The notes beneath the pieces are model-generated. The model had not been told where the DNA came from. It saw only the letters and a list, made by a program, of their open reading frames with translations, and did no database searches. Below, in pieces: positions 42,637 to 54,600 of a stretch of DNA of 64,000 bases; positions within the stretch are counted from its first letter, which is position 1; the number at the start of each line of letters is the position of its first letter. Location of the stretch: NCBI GenBank assembly GCA_964550025.1, contig CAZJYI010000029.1:25083-89082 (forward strand), read 5' to 3'. A program made the position numbers and the translations under genes. Source of the DNA: CAZJYI01 sp964550025 (GTDB taxonomy: Bacteria; Verrucomicrobiota; Kiritimatiellia; UBA8416; CAYOBW01).

Positions 42637-45600
42637 ATGAAACACGCATGGGGATGGACGTGTGTAGTGGCGCTGGGCGTGTTGATGTGTGCGCCGTCGG
42701 TCACGCAGGCCGTGCCTGCGTATCCGGGTGGTGTCATGGTGCAGCAACCGGACGGGTCCAGGCACGAGGTCTTTCTGCGCGGAGACGAGTTCCTGCATTG
42801 GCACGAGGACGCCCACGGGGTCCCCGTGTGTCGGTCCGGGCCGAAAAGCGCGTGGGTTTACGCGGAAGTCGTGAACGGTGAGCTCCGCGCCACCCCGCAC
42901 CTTCTCGGCGCGGTCGCGCCTGCTGCCGTGGGGCTGCGGCCCCCGTCGCGTGCCGAACGGCTGGCGATGCGCGGCAAGGCCCCCGTGCCGCCCTCCGTGC
43001 GCACCCCGGGCGTCAATGACGTGATCCGGACCGGCACCATGAGCAACCTGGTCCTCCTCGTGGCCTTCGCCGATTGGCCGGGGGACTACCCGCGTGCAGA
43101 CTTCGTGCCGCTCTTCAATGAGATCGGCTTCACCAACGACGGAGCGAGAGGTTCCGTCAAGGACTACTACCTGGAGGTATCCGAGAACGACCTGACGATC
43201 AACTCGGTGGTCGCGGACTGGGTGACGCTGGATCACGGGTACAAGCACTACGGCGGCTTCGGAGACGGAAACTCCCAGGAGATGGTCCTGGAGGCGTTGG
43301 CCAAGCTCGACCAGCGTGGATTCGATTTCAGCCGGCTCGACGCCAACGGCGATGGTGCGGTAGACGGCTTGACCGTCATTCACGCCGGTGGGGGTGAGGA
43401 GTATGTGGGCAACGACACGAACTACATCTGGTCGCACTTCGGGGGGCTCGGAGGGACGATAACCTACGACGGCGTCGACATGACCACCTACCACACCGAG
43501 CCGGCGCGGCGGGGATGGGACGCAAACCCTGCCTCCCAGGGCATCACGCGCATTGGCGTTATCTGTCATGAGACGGGGCACTTCCTGGGATTGCCCGACC
43601 TCTACGACACCGACGAGAGCAGTGTGGGCGTCGGCCATTTCTGCGTCATGGCGGGTGGTTCATGGGCGCAGGAAGGCATCAGGCCCACTCACTTCTCGGC
43701 CTGGTGCAAGAAGGAACTCGGGTGGATCACGGTCACCCCCGTCACGTCCCTGGGCGTTCGCACGCTCGAGGACGCGGTCACGTCGCTGATATGCCACAAG
43801 GTGCAAGGCTTCTTCCCGGCCAACGAGTACTTCCTGATCGAGAACCGTCAGGGCACGGGCTTCGATGACCGCATGCCGGGCTCGAGCCGCGGGTTGCTCA
43901 TCTGGCATATCGACGAGAACCAGACCAGCAACCGTGACGAGACACACTACAAGGTTGACGTCGAGGAAGCCAGCGGGCCACAGCATCTCCAGACCACCAC
44001 CGATATGAACGGTGACGACAGCGACTACTGGCGGCAGGGCAACGCCGTCCTTTTCGGACAACACACCGAGCCGAACACCGAGGCCTACGACGGGACGCCG
44101 CTGGGGTTCATCCTCAAGAACATCGGCCCCTCGCAAGGAACGATGTCCTATGAGCTGGGGGAGACCACGGAAGGCGACTATGGCGACGCCCCGGCGCCCT
44201 ATCCGACACTGCTGGCTGATGACGGCGCGTGGCACACGCCGACCGGGCCGACCATCGGGCCGGAGCGCGACATCGAGACCGACGGGCAGCCCCATGCCAC
44301 GGCGCGCGGCGATGACCAGGATGGTAACGACGATGAGGCCGGTGTTGCCTTCGGTCCGCCTCTGCGGGCCGGAGCCTTGGCCTACCCGCTCAGTGTCGAT
44401 GTTCAGGGCGCTCGCGCCCGGCTGGATGCCTGGATCGATTTTGATGGCGACGGATGCTGGGGGCGCGCCGGGGAACGCATCGTCTACCACCACGACATGG
44501 ACATCGGCAGCAACAGTGTTCCCATTGCCGTGCCCGCGTGGGCCCGGACCGGCCACACGTTCGCGCGTTTCCGGCTCAATACAGTCGGGGGCCTCGGATA
44601 CGTGGGGTCGGCACACAACGGCGAGGTCGAGGACTACCCGGTTGAGGTCGTGGCCCCCGCCGCCGGCGCGGGCACGTTCCTGAACGCGCATACGGCTGCC
44701 GACGGGTTTGCGGACGTTCGCAGCGTAGTCGGGGCCGATGTCGATCTCGATGGTGACCTGGATCTCGTGTCCGCTTCCTCGTCCGACGGAGAACTCTCCT
44801 GGCACGAGAACGACGGCAACCAGGTTTTCACCACGCATGCGATCCGTTCCACCATCTCGTCTCCACGGCACGTCGCCGTCGTGGACATGGACCGCGACGG
44901 CGATCTTGATTTCCTGGTTGCCGCTGACGGGGATCCCGTCGCCTGGTACGAGAAGACCGTGGGGTTTCCAAGGCACCCGGTCTCGCAGGAAGTGACCCGG
45001 GACCGGCACGTGTGTGCGGCCGACATGGACGGGGACGGGGACATGGATGTGCTCACGGCTTCAGAGGCCGGCGCCGCGCGCGTGGCCTGGCACGAGAACC
45101 GGGGCACGCACTTCACTCGGCACGCGATCAGCACGGCCGCCTATGCCTTCGAGAGCGTCTGCGTCGCCGATCTCGACCGTGACGGCGACCTGGACGTGCT
45201 GTCGGCGACGGGAAGCAATCTCTATCGGCACGAGAACGACGGCAGCCAGTCATTCTCAACCGCCACCTTGTCGGACCGGGTCGCGGTGATGTGCGTGGCC
45301 GACGTGGACGGCGACGGCGACGTCGACATCGTCACCGGTGCGCCGGGGAACGCGACTGTGGCGTGGCTCGAACAGCAGCCTGGCGGGACTTTCACCAGGC
45401 GCTCCATCTCGGCATCGAACGTCGATGCCGGGAGTGTCTCCGCCGCCGACCTGGACGGGGACGGCGACGTGGACGTCGTCTGTGCCCTGACGGGCGACAA
45501 CGCGGTCGGCTGGTACGAGAACAACGGCAGCCAGTCGTTCACGTACCGGCCGATCCTCACGCAGGGCAATAGCCCCCGGGCCGTCTTCGTGGCCGATGCG

Positions 45601-48600
45601 GACCGCGACGGCGACCTTGATGTGCTCTCGGCCGGCGGCCCGGCCGGAACCGTCCTCTGGCACGAACAGGCCGCGTACACCGAGGACTTCGGCGATGCGC
45701 CGCCGCCGTACAATACGCTCCTGGCCGACAACGGCCCCAGTCACGAAGGCTCCGGGCCCAGGATGGGCAGCGTGCTCGACCTCGACCGGGACGGCGTGCC
45801 TTCCGTTGACGCCGACGGCGATGACAACACGGGCGTCGATGACGAGGACGGCGTCACATTCCCGTCGTCCATGCGCGTGGGGGAGCTCGGGGCCTCGGTC
45901 ACAGTCAACATCCAGAGTGCCCCCTCGGATGCCAAACTCCATGCCTGGATCGACTTCGACCATGACGGCTGTTGGGGTGGGGCGTACGAGCGGATCGCCA
46001 AAGGGCTGTCCGTGGGCAACGGGAATCACGTTGTGCCTTTCGATGTGCCGAGCTGGGCCGTCTCCGGCAGGACCTACGCTCGCTTCCGGCTGGTCCGCAT
46101 CGGGAACCTGACGCCCGACGGGTTCACAGACTACGGCGGGGAGGTCGAAGATCACGCCTTTACGCTCAGGCCACCGGTTATGGGCCCCCGCAGTTTCGAC
46201 GGGGTGAGCCCGATTAGCGCGGGCGCCAATGGCGCTCGTAGCGTGTTCGCGGCCGACGTGAACGGCGACGGACACATGGACGCGCTGTCCGCATCCTTCT
46301 TCGACGACCGAGTGGCCTGGTACGAGAACGACGGCAGAGAGTCCTTCACGCGTCATGTCTTGCATAGTTCGTCGGATGGCGCCAGCGACGTGCTCGCCGC
46401 CGACGTGGACCGTGACGGCGACCTGGACATCGTGTCGTCGTCCTACAACGATGACACGATCGCGTGGTTCGAAAACAGGGGCGGCCCGACCTTCACGCGG
46501 CGCAGGATCAGCGCGCTGGCCAACGGCGCGCGGAGCATCTTCGCGGTTGACCTGGACGTCGACGGCGACGTAGACATTCTCTCGGCCTCGTCGGTCGGCA
46601 ATACGATCCTGTGGCACGACAACAGCGGTTTCCCCGTCGATCTGGGCTGGCGCACGCGCACAATCGCCGCCGATGTGAATGGCGCCTTCAGCGTGTTCGC
46701 CGCCGACGTGGACAGCGACGGCGACATGGACGTACTCTCGGCGTCAGCCAATGATGACACGATCGCCTGGTACGAGAACGACGGCAGCCAGGGCTTCACC
46801 AAACGGGACATCTATACCACGGCCGATGGTGCGCGCTGCGTGTTTGCGGCCGATGTCGACAGCGATGGCGACGTGGATGTGCTTTCGGCGTCCAGCGACG
46901 ACGGCCGCCTTAATTGGTACGAGAACGACGGCACGCCGGCCGTGGGGTCGTGGATCCGCCATATCATTGCCGTCAATGCCGCCGACGCCTTCAGTGTGTT
47001 TGCGGCCGATGTGGACGGCGACGGCGACACGGACGTCTGCGCGGCTACAGAGGGCGACAACCGCGTGGCCTGGTGGGAGAACAACGGCAGCCAGGTCTTC
47101 TCGAGGCACACGCTGACCACGTCCGCCGACGGTGCCCTCGACGTGTTCGCTGCCGACATGGACGACGACGGGGATCTGGACCTGCTGTCGGCCTCGTGGG
47201 GCGACGACACGATCGCCTGGTACCGGCAGCGGGCGCCCATGGACTTCGGGGATGCCGGTGCCCCCTACCCGACATTGTGGGCCGACGACGGCGCGCGTCA
47301 CGTTGCGAGCGGCCCCACGCTGGGGAGCGCGCGCGATGACGAGGAAGACGGGATTCCGTCCACGGGAGCCGATGGTGACGACAACACCCGCACCGACGAC
47401 GAGGACGGTGTGACGGTCCCGGCGAGCCTGCGCGCAGGCCAGCTCGGGGCCGCCGTCACGGTCAACGTGCAGGGTATATCGACCGGCATGGTGCTGGACG
47501 CCTGGCTCGACTTCGACGGCGACGGCTGCTGGGGCGGCGACGGCGAGCAGGTCGCCGACAGCTTGCGGGTCGTCAACGGGGACAACCCGGTCGCGTTTGA
47601 CGTGCCGAGCTGGGCGGCTGCCGGAGAGGCGGTCGCGCGCTTCCGCCTGGGGACCCTTCGGGGCCTCGGGTACCGCGGGACGGCTCCCGACGGCGAGGTC
47701 GAGGATCACCTGGTCACGCTCCTGCCGGCGGCGTCCGGGGCGGGGTCCTTCGGCCCGGCAGCGGCCGTTTCCCCCGATGAACCGCTCAAGGACCTGCTCG
47801 CCGCCGACGTGGATGGCGACGGCGATATGGATGCGATCTCCGTGCACGGAAACAGCGGCGTCATCGCCTGGTACGACAACAATGGGAGCCAGGCCTTCAC
47901 TCGGCGGGAAATCGCCACGGTAGATGGGCCCTGGGACATTCTGGCCACCGATCTTGACGGGGACGGCGACCTCGACGTGGTGTCCGGCTGCAGCAATGAC
48001 GATCTCGATTGGCACGAGAATGACGGCAGCCCGGGCGACGGGGGCTGGACCAGCCACGCGGTACCCACGACCATGGACACCAGCATGGCCCTGTGTGCGG
48101 TGGACGTGGACGGTGACGGGGACCGGGACCTGGTGGTGGGATCGTACTGGGATGACGCGGTCGCCTGGTTCGAAAACGACGGCCGCCAGGGCTTCACCGA
48201 GCACACGGTGTCCGAGGAAGCAGACCACGTCTGGTGCGTCGCCGCAAGTGACCTGGATCGCGACGGTGACCTGGACCTGCTTGCCGCGCTGCACCGCGAC
48301 AAGGTGATCGTCTGGTACGAGAACGATGGCGGACAAACGTTCAGTCAGCAGATGCTCGCAACGGATGTCAAGTACGCGCAGAACCTGGTTGTCACCGACC
48401 TGGACGACGATGGCGACATGGACGTGCTCAGCGCCAACCCCGGCGACGACACGGTGGCCTGGTACGAGAACGACGGGAACCAGACGTTCAGCACCCACGT
48501 GATCGGCTACAACAAGGACCAGGCGAACTGGGTGGCGGCGGCGGACATCGACGGGGACGGCGATACCGACGTGATGTCGTGCGACGGGTCGGGAACGAAC

Positions 48601-51600
48601 TCGCTCGTGTGGTACCAGAACAACGGCCAGCAGGTGTTCACCGAGCGACCCATCGGCCTGGGCTGGTTCGGGGGGCTGGCGGACATGGATGCCGACGGCG
48701 ACCTGGATGTGCTTCGCTACGCCTCGCAGGGCAATGGCATCGCCTGGCACGAACAGCGACTGGGTCCGGCCGAGATCGATGTCCTGGGCAACGGGCGGAG
48801 TATTGCGGACGGGGACACGACGCCCGAGGCCGCCGACCACACCAGCTTCGGGGGCGTGCCGGTCGACGGGGGGGAAGCCGAGCACGCGTTTGCGATCCGC
48901 AACCTGGGCGGCCGAGACTTGATCGTGCCGCTGGTCACGCTGACCGGGGGCCATGAAGGCGACTTCGTGCTGACGCCGCCGGAGGGCGGTGTGCCGACGG
49001 TTCCCGGCGGTGAGGCCATCACCTTCACGGTCAAGTTCAACCCCTCGGTCCCGGGGGTGCGCTCGACTACTGTGCGGATCCTCAGCACTGACGCCGACGA
49101 GGACCCGTACACGTTCGCGATCGCCGGGGAGGGTGAAGTGCCGGCCGGCGTGGACTTCGGGGACGCGCCCGCGCCCTACGCAACGCGGCTGGCACAGGAC
49201 GGGGCGCGGCACAGCTCGCCGGGGCCTCAGCTCGGGGCGTCGCGCGACGACGAGGGCGACGGGGTCCCCTCCGCGGGTGCGGACGGCGACGACCTGGCGG
49301 GAGTCGACGACGAGGACGGAGTCAGCGTGGCCGCCGGCCTGCGGGTGGGCCAGGTGGGGGCTGCCGTTTCGGTCAGTGTACAGGATGCCGGCGGGGGCTC
49401 GAAGCTGGACGCGTGGGTGGATTTCAACGCTGACGGCTGCTGGGGCGGCCCGCGTGAGCGCATCGCGGCGGGGCTGTCGCTGGGCGACGGGACCCATAGC
49501 CTCAGCTTCGATGTGCCGGGGTACGCCGTGGCGGGCCCGGCCTACGCGCGCTTCCGGCTGAGCACGGCCGGCGGGGCAGCCCCCGGCGGGACGGTCGCCG
49601 ACGGCGAGGTCGAGGACTACGCGTTAACGCTGCGCGCCCCCGAGGCGGGGTCCGGCAGCTTCGGCTCAGCGCGCACGGTGACGCATGACGCGGACGGACC
49701 GACCGGAATCGACGCCGTGGATGTGGACGGTGACGGGGATCTGGATGTCTTGGTGGCCTCGGTGACCGACGACACAGTGGCGTGGTGCGAAAACGACGGG
49801 ACCGGCGGTTTCACGGCCCATACTATCGCCACGCCTGCCAACAACGCCTCGAGCGCTCACGGCGCGGACGTCGACGGCGACGGTGACATGGACGTGCTGG
49901 CCGCCAATGCGTACGACCACCAGGTGGTGTGGTACGAAAACAACGGCAGCCAGACGTTTGCCGGTCCCCGCATCGTGTCGAGCGGGCTGCAGCAGCCGCG
50001 CTGTGCCGTCTCGGGCGACGTGGACGGTGACGGCGATTGCGACGTGGTGGCCGTGTTCTCCGGCAGCGACACGATCGACTGGTTCGAGAACGACGGGAGC
50101 GAGACTTTTACGCGACGGCCGATCGGGACGACCTCGGACGGCTGGGACGTGCACGTGGCCGACGTGGACGGAGACGGGGACCTGGATGCGGTCTCGGCGG
50201 CGCGGGCGAGCGATACAGTGGCCTGGCACGAGAACGACGGGACTGGGGGCTTCACGACGCACCCGCTATCGACGACGGCGGACTTCGTCACGGGCGTGTG
50301 GGCGGCCGACGTGGACAGCGACGGCGACATGGATGTGCTGTCAGCTTCTCGCAACGACGATACGATCGCCTGGTACCGCAACAACGGAAGTGAGGTCTTC
50401 ACGCGCATCCCCATCTCGACGACGGCGGGGGGAGCCTGGGGCGTGTCGGTCGGTGACGTCGACGGCGACGGCGACATGGATGTGCTGGCCGCGCTCTATG
50501 ATGACTGGGACATCCTCTGGTACGAGAACGACGGCAGCGAGATTTTCACGAGGCGAATGGTCGACAGCAACGAAAGAGGCGCACAGCGCGTGCTGGCCGC
50601 GGACATCGACGGCAACGGCGTGCTGGATGTGGTCTACGCCGCCATCCTGGCTGACCACGTCGATTGGCGCTCGCAGGGCCTGTCCCCGGCCGATATGGGC
50701 GATGCGCCCGCGCCGTATCCGACGCTGATTTCGCGCGGGGGCGCGCGGCATCCGAACATGGGACCGCGTCTGGGCGCCGCGCGCGACGTGGAGAGCGACG
50801 GGGCGCCCACCAGCGCAGCGGACGGCGACGACAACCGCGGCACGGACGACGAGGACGGGGTGACGCTGCCGGCCGCGTTGCGGATCGGGCACCTAGGGGC
50901 GTCGGTGGCGGTCGATGTACAGAGTGCGCCGGGCGGTGCCAAGCTGGACGCGTGGTTTGACCTCGACGGCGATGGCTGCTGGGGCGGGCCCGACGAGCAG
51001 GTGGCGGCGGGGCTTCCGTTGTCGCAGGGTGTGCAGACGGTACGCGTCGATGTGGCGAGCTGGGCGCGGCCGGGTGAGACATACGCGCGTTTCCGCCTGA
51101 GCACGGCCGGGGACCTCGGGGTTGGCGGCAGCGCTGAGGACGGTGAAGTCGAGGACTATCGCCTGGTGATCTCGCCGGCCGTGAAGGGCGCGGGCAGCTT
51201 CGGCAGCCGCACGGTCGTCAGCACAAACGGGGAGTCGCCGCAGGGGTTGGACGCGGCCGACGTGGATGGCGACGGCGACGTCGACCTGCTGACCGCGGCC
51301 TATGACAGCGACACGGTCACGTGGTACGAGAATGACGGGGCCGGGGCATTCACCCCGCACTTGGTCAGTGCTCTCAACGGCGCGCGCGACGTGGTGGCCG
51401 CCGACCTGGATGGCGACGGCGATGTGGATGTGTTGGCCGTCGGGTCCATAGTCCGGCAGGTCGTGTGGTACGAGAACGACGGCAACCAGGGCTTCACTGG
51501 ACACACGGTGGGCGACAGCCTGACCCAGCCCTGGCGGTTGACGGTGGCGGACCTGGACGGCGACGGCGACCGCGACGTGCTCTGCGCGCACCTCAGCGGG

Positions 51601-54600
51601 GACGCCATCGCCTGGTACGAGAACGATGGCAACGAGGCATTCAGCCAACATGTGATCGCCGACGTGGACGGAGGGCGTTGCGTGGCTACCGGTGATGTGG
51701 ACGGCGACGGGGACCTGGACGTGCTGTCGGCTTCGTCCCTGGACAACACCGTGGCCTGGCACGAAAACGACGGGCGACAGGAGTTCACCCCGCACACCAT
51801 CAACGACGCGGCCCAGGGCGCCTTCTGCGTGGCCGCCGCCGACCTGGACGGTGACGGGGATCTGGACGTGGTGTCGTCCTCCATGACCGACGATACGGTG
51901 GCTTGGTACCGCAACAACGGCAGTGGCAGCTTCACGGAGACGACCCTCTCCGGCGTGGAGGACAATGCGCGCGACGTTGCCGTGGCCGACCTGGACGGCG
52001 ATGGCGATATCGACGTCCTGAGCGCGGCGTTCAACAACGATCGCGTGCGCTGGTACGAGAACGACGGGGGCGGCACGTTTACCCGTCGAACGGTCACCTC
52101 GGCGGGGGATGGAGCCTTCGCGGTGCTGGCAGCCGACGTGGACGGCGACGGTGTGCTGGATGTGGTCACGACTTCCACGCGCGATGACGAGCTGGCCTGG
52201 CTGTCGCAGCGCCGGCCGCCGGTCGACTTCGGCGACGCCCCCGCGCCGTACCCGACGCGGCTGGCCGCGGACGGGCCGCGGCACGAGACCACGGGGCCGA
52301 TGCTGGGCGCGCGGCGCGATGCGGAGAGCGACGGCGCACCCACGGCCGCTGCCGACGGCGACGATGCGGCCGGTTCGGCGGACGAAGACGGCGTGACCTT
52401 CGCGGGCGATCCGCAGACCGGGCAGCTCGGGGGCGAGGCGCTGGTGACCGTCCGGGACGCCCCGGCGGGTGCGGCGCTGGATGCCTGGATCGACTTCGAT
52501 GGCGACGGGTGTTGGGGCGGTCCGCGCGAGCAGATCGCCGACAGTCTCGGTGTCACCAACGGCACCAACGCGATCCGCTTCGACGTGCCAAGCTGGGACC
52601 TCGTCGGCGACAGCTACGCGCGCTTCCGCCTCAGTAGCGGCGGCGAGCTCGGGATCGGAGGGGGGAGCTCGGACGGAGAGGTCGAAGACTACCGCCTCGC
52701 GCTGCGGGCGCCTGAATCGGGTCCGGGTTCGTTCCTGCCGCCGCGGCAGATTGCGCTCGAGAGACGCGTCTGGCGCGTGCGCGCAGCCGACCTGGACGGT
52801 GACGGCGACCTGGATGCCCTGGCTGCGCTGCATGATCGGAACACGATTGCGTGGTACGAGAACGACGGGAGCCAGGCGTTCACGGCCCGTGTGATCGCTA
52901 CCAATGTCGACCACGTGGCCGACGTTTTGGCCGCGGACGTGGACGGCGATGGCGACCTTGATGCGTTGGCGGCGGCAGACTACGGTAACCACGTCTCCTG
53001 GTACGAAAACGATGGGACGCCGGGAGACGGCGAGTGGATGGGGCATGTTGTGGATGGGGCGGCCGACGGGGCTGAGCGCGTGCTGGCGGTCGACCTGGAC
53101 GGGGACGGGGACCAGGACATCCTGTTCACGACCGATAGCACCAACGGGCTGGTGTGGTGCGAGAATGCGGGTGGTGCGGTCTTCTTGCAACACGCGATCG
53201 AGGATGGGGCCGCGGGCGGAGAGGGGTTGGCTGGCGGCGACCTCAACGGCGACGGGCACATGGACATCGTCTGGGCCGGGCACAGCCATCAGAGCCTGGC
53301 CTGGTTCGAGAACGACGGTAGCCAGGGCTTCACCAAACACGTGATCACCAACGGCTGGTCGGTGGAGGAGATCGCGCTGGCCGATCTGGATGCCGATAGC
53401 GACCTCGATGTGCTGGTTGCCCTGGGGCTGCAGCAGACCGTGGCCTGCCTGGAGAACCTCGGGGGTGGGAGCTTTCGCGCGATTCTGCTGCCCACGCCGG
53501 CCGAGGTACACAAGTCGGTGTTCGCGGCCGACGTGGACGGCGACGGCACGCTCGACGCGGTCGCTCGTTCGGCCAACAGGCTGGCGTGGTACAAGAACGA
53601 CGGGGCGCTTAACTTTGCCCAATCCCTCCTGGCCGGGACAGCTTCTGCCGTGTCGACGGTTTGCGCGGCCGATGTGGATGGTGACGGCGACCTCGATCTG
53701 CTCTCGGGGGACGCGACCGCCATCGCCTGGTACGAGCAGTCCGCCCCGGCGGAGATCCATGTGACAGGCAACGGACGCGACATTGCCGACGGCGACACCA
53801 CCCCCGATCCGGACGATCATACCGACTTCGGAAGCGCGGTCGTCGACGGCGGCACGGTGAGGCGCACCTTCACCCTCGCCAATACCGGCGACGCGGACCT
53901 GCATGTGTCGGCAATCCGCCTGACCGGCGCGGATGCCGGCGACTTCGCGCTTGGCGGAATCGCGCCGCCCGTGGTGCTGACCGGCGGGGCCTCGACGAAC
54001 TTGACAGTGACCTTCGATCCCTCGGAGGAGGGGTTGCGTTCGGCCACCCTTGAGATCACGAATGACGACGCTGACGAGAGCCCCTACGACTTCTCGATCC
54101 AGGGAACGGGCGTGGTGCTCCCGCCGGTCACGATCACGGCCACGGCGGGTCCAAACGGCCGGATCGTTCCCGACGGCGCCCTGGTCGTTCCCAGCGGCGG
54201 CACCACCAACTTCGCGATCCTGGCGGACACCTATTACCACGTGCTGGACGTGACGACGAATGGGATCTCCGTTGGCGCCGTATCGGCCTTCACCTGGTCG
54301 AACATCACTGTTCCGGGTACCATTCACGCCGCGTTCGCACCCGACCTGGCCGGGCGGCGAACTCCGCACTGGTGGCTGGCGCGCTACGGGCTGACCAACG
54401 GCGGCTGGACCTTCGACCAGGCCGAAGGCCGCGACGGCGACGGCGACGGTCACGACGGCCGGGAGGAGTGGGTGGCCGACACCGATCCCACCGACTCCAA
54501 CTCCTGCCTGCGCGCGACAGGCATTGCCCGTCGTTCCCCCGTCACCGTCAGCTTCGTCTCCTCCAGCAACCGCCTGTACATGCTGCGGGCACGACGGGTT

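Noticed and set aside
38136..42737. Long minus-strand frames of 802 and 623 codons opposite the first giant beta-helix gene
   Set aside because: Ala/Val/Arg-rich shadows of glycine-rich repeats; no start signals.
46744..49497. 917-codon minus-strand frame
   Set aside because: Same cause: complement of the repeated FG-GAP and GEVED codons.
44700..53740. Regular DNA repeats in the giant gene as a satellite or CRISPR
   Set aside because: The repeats are codon-phased and encode FG-GAP motifs, so they are explained by protein structure.
50893..54453. Very long open frame (1186 codons) on the minus strand opposite the giant protein
   Set aside because: It is the antisense shadow of a GC-rich, aspartate-rich repeat protein; its repetitive Val-His-Val composition mirrors the DVDGDGD codons, and it has no ribosome binding site or family motif.
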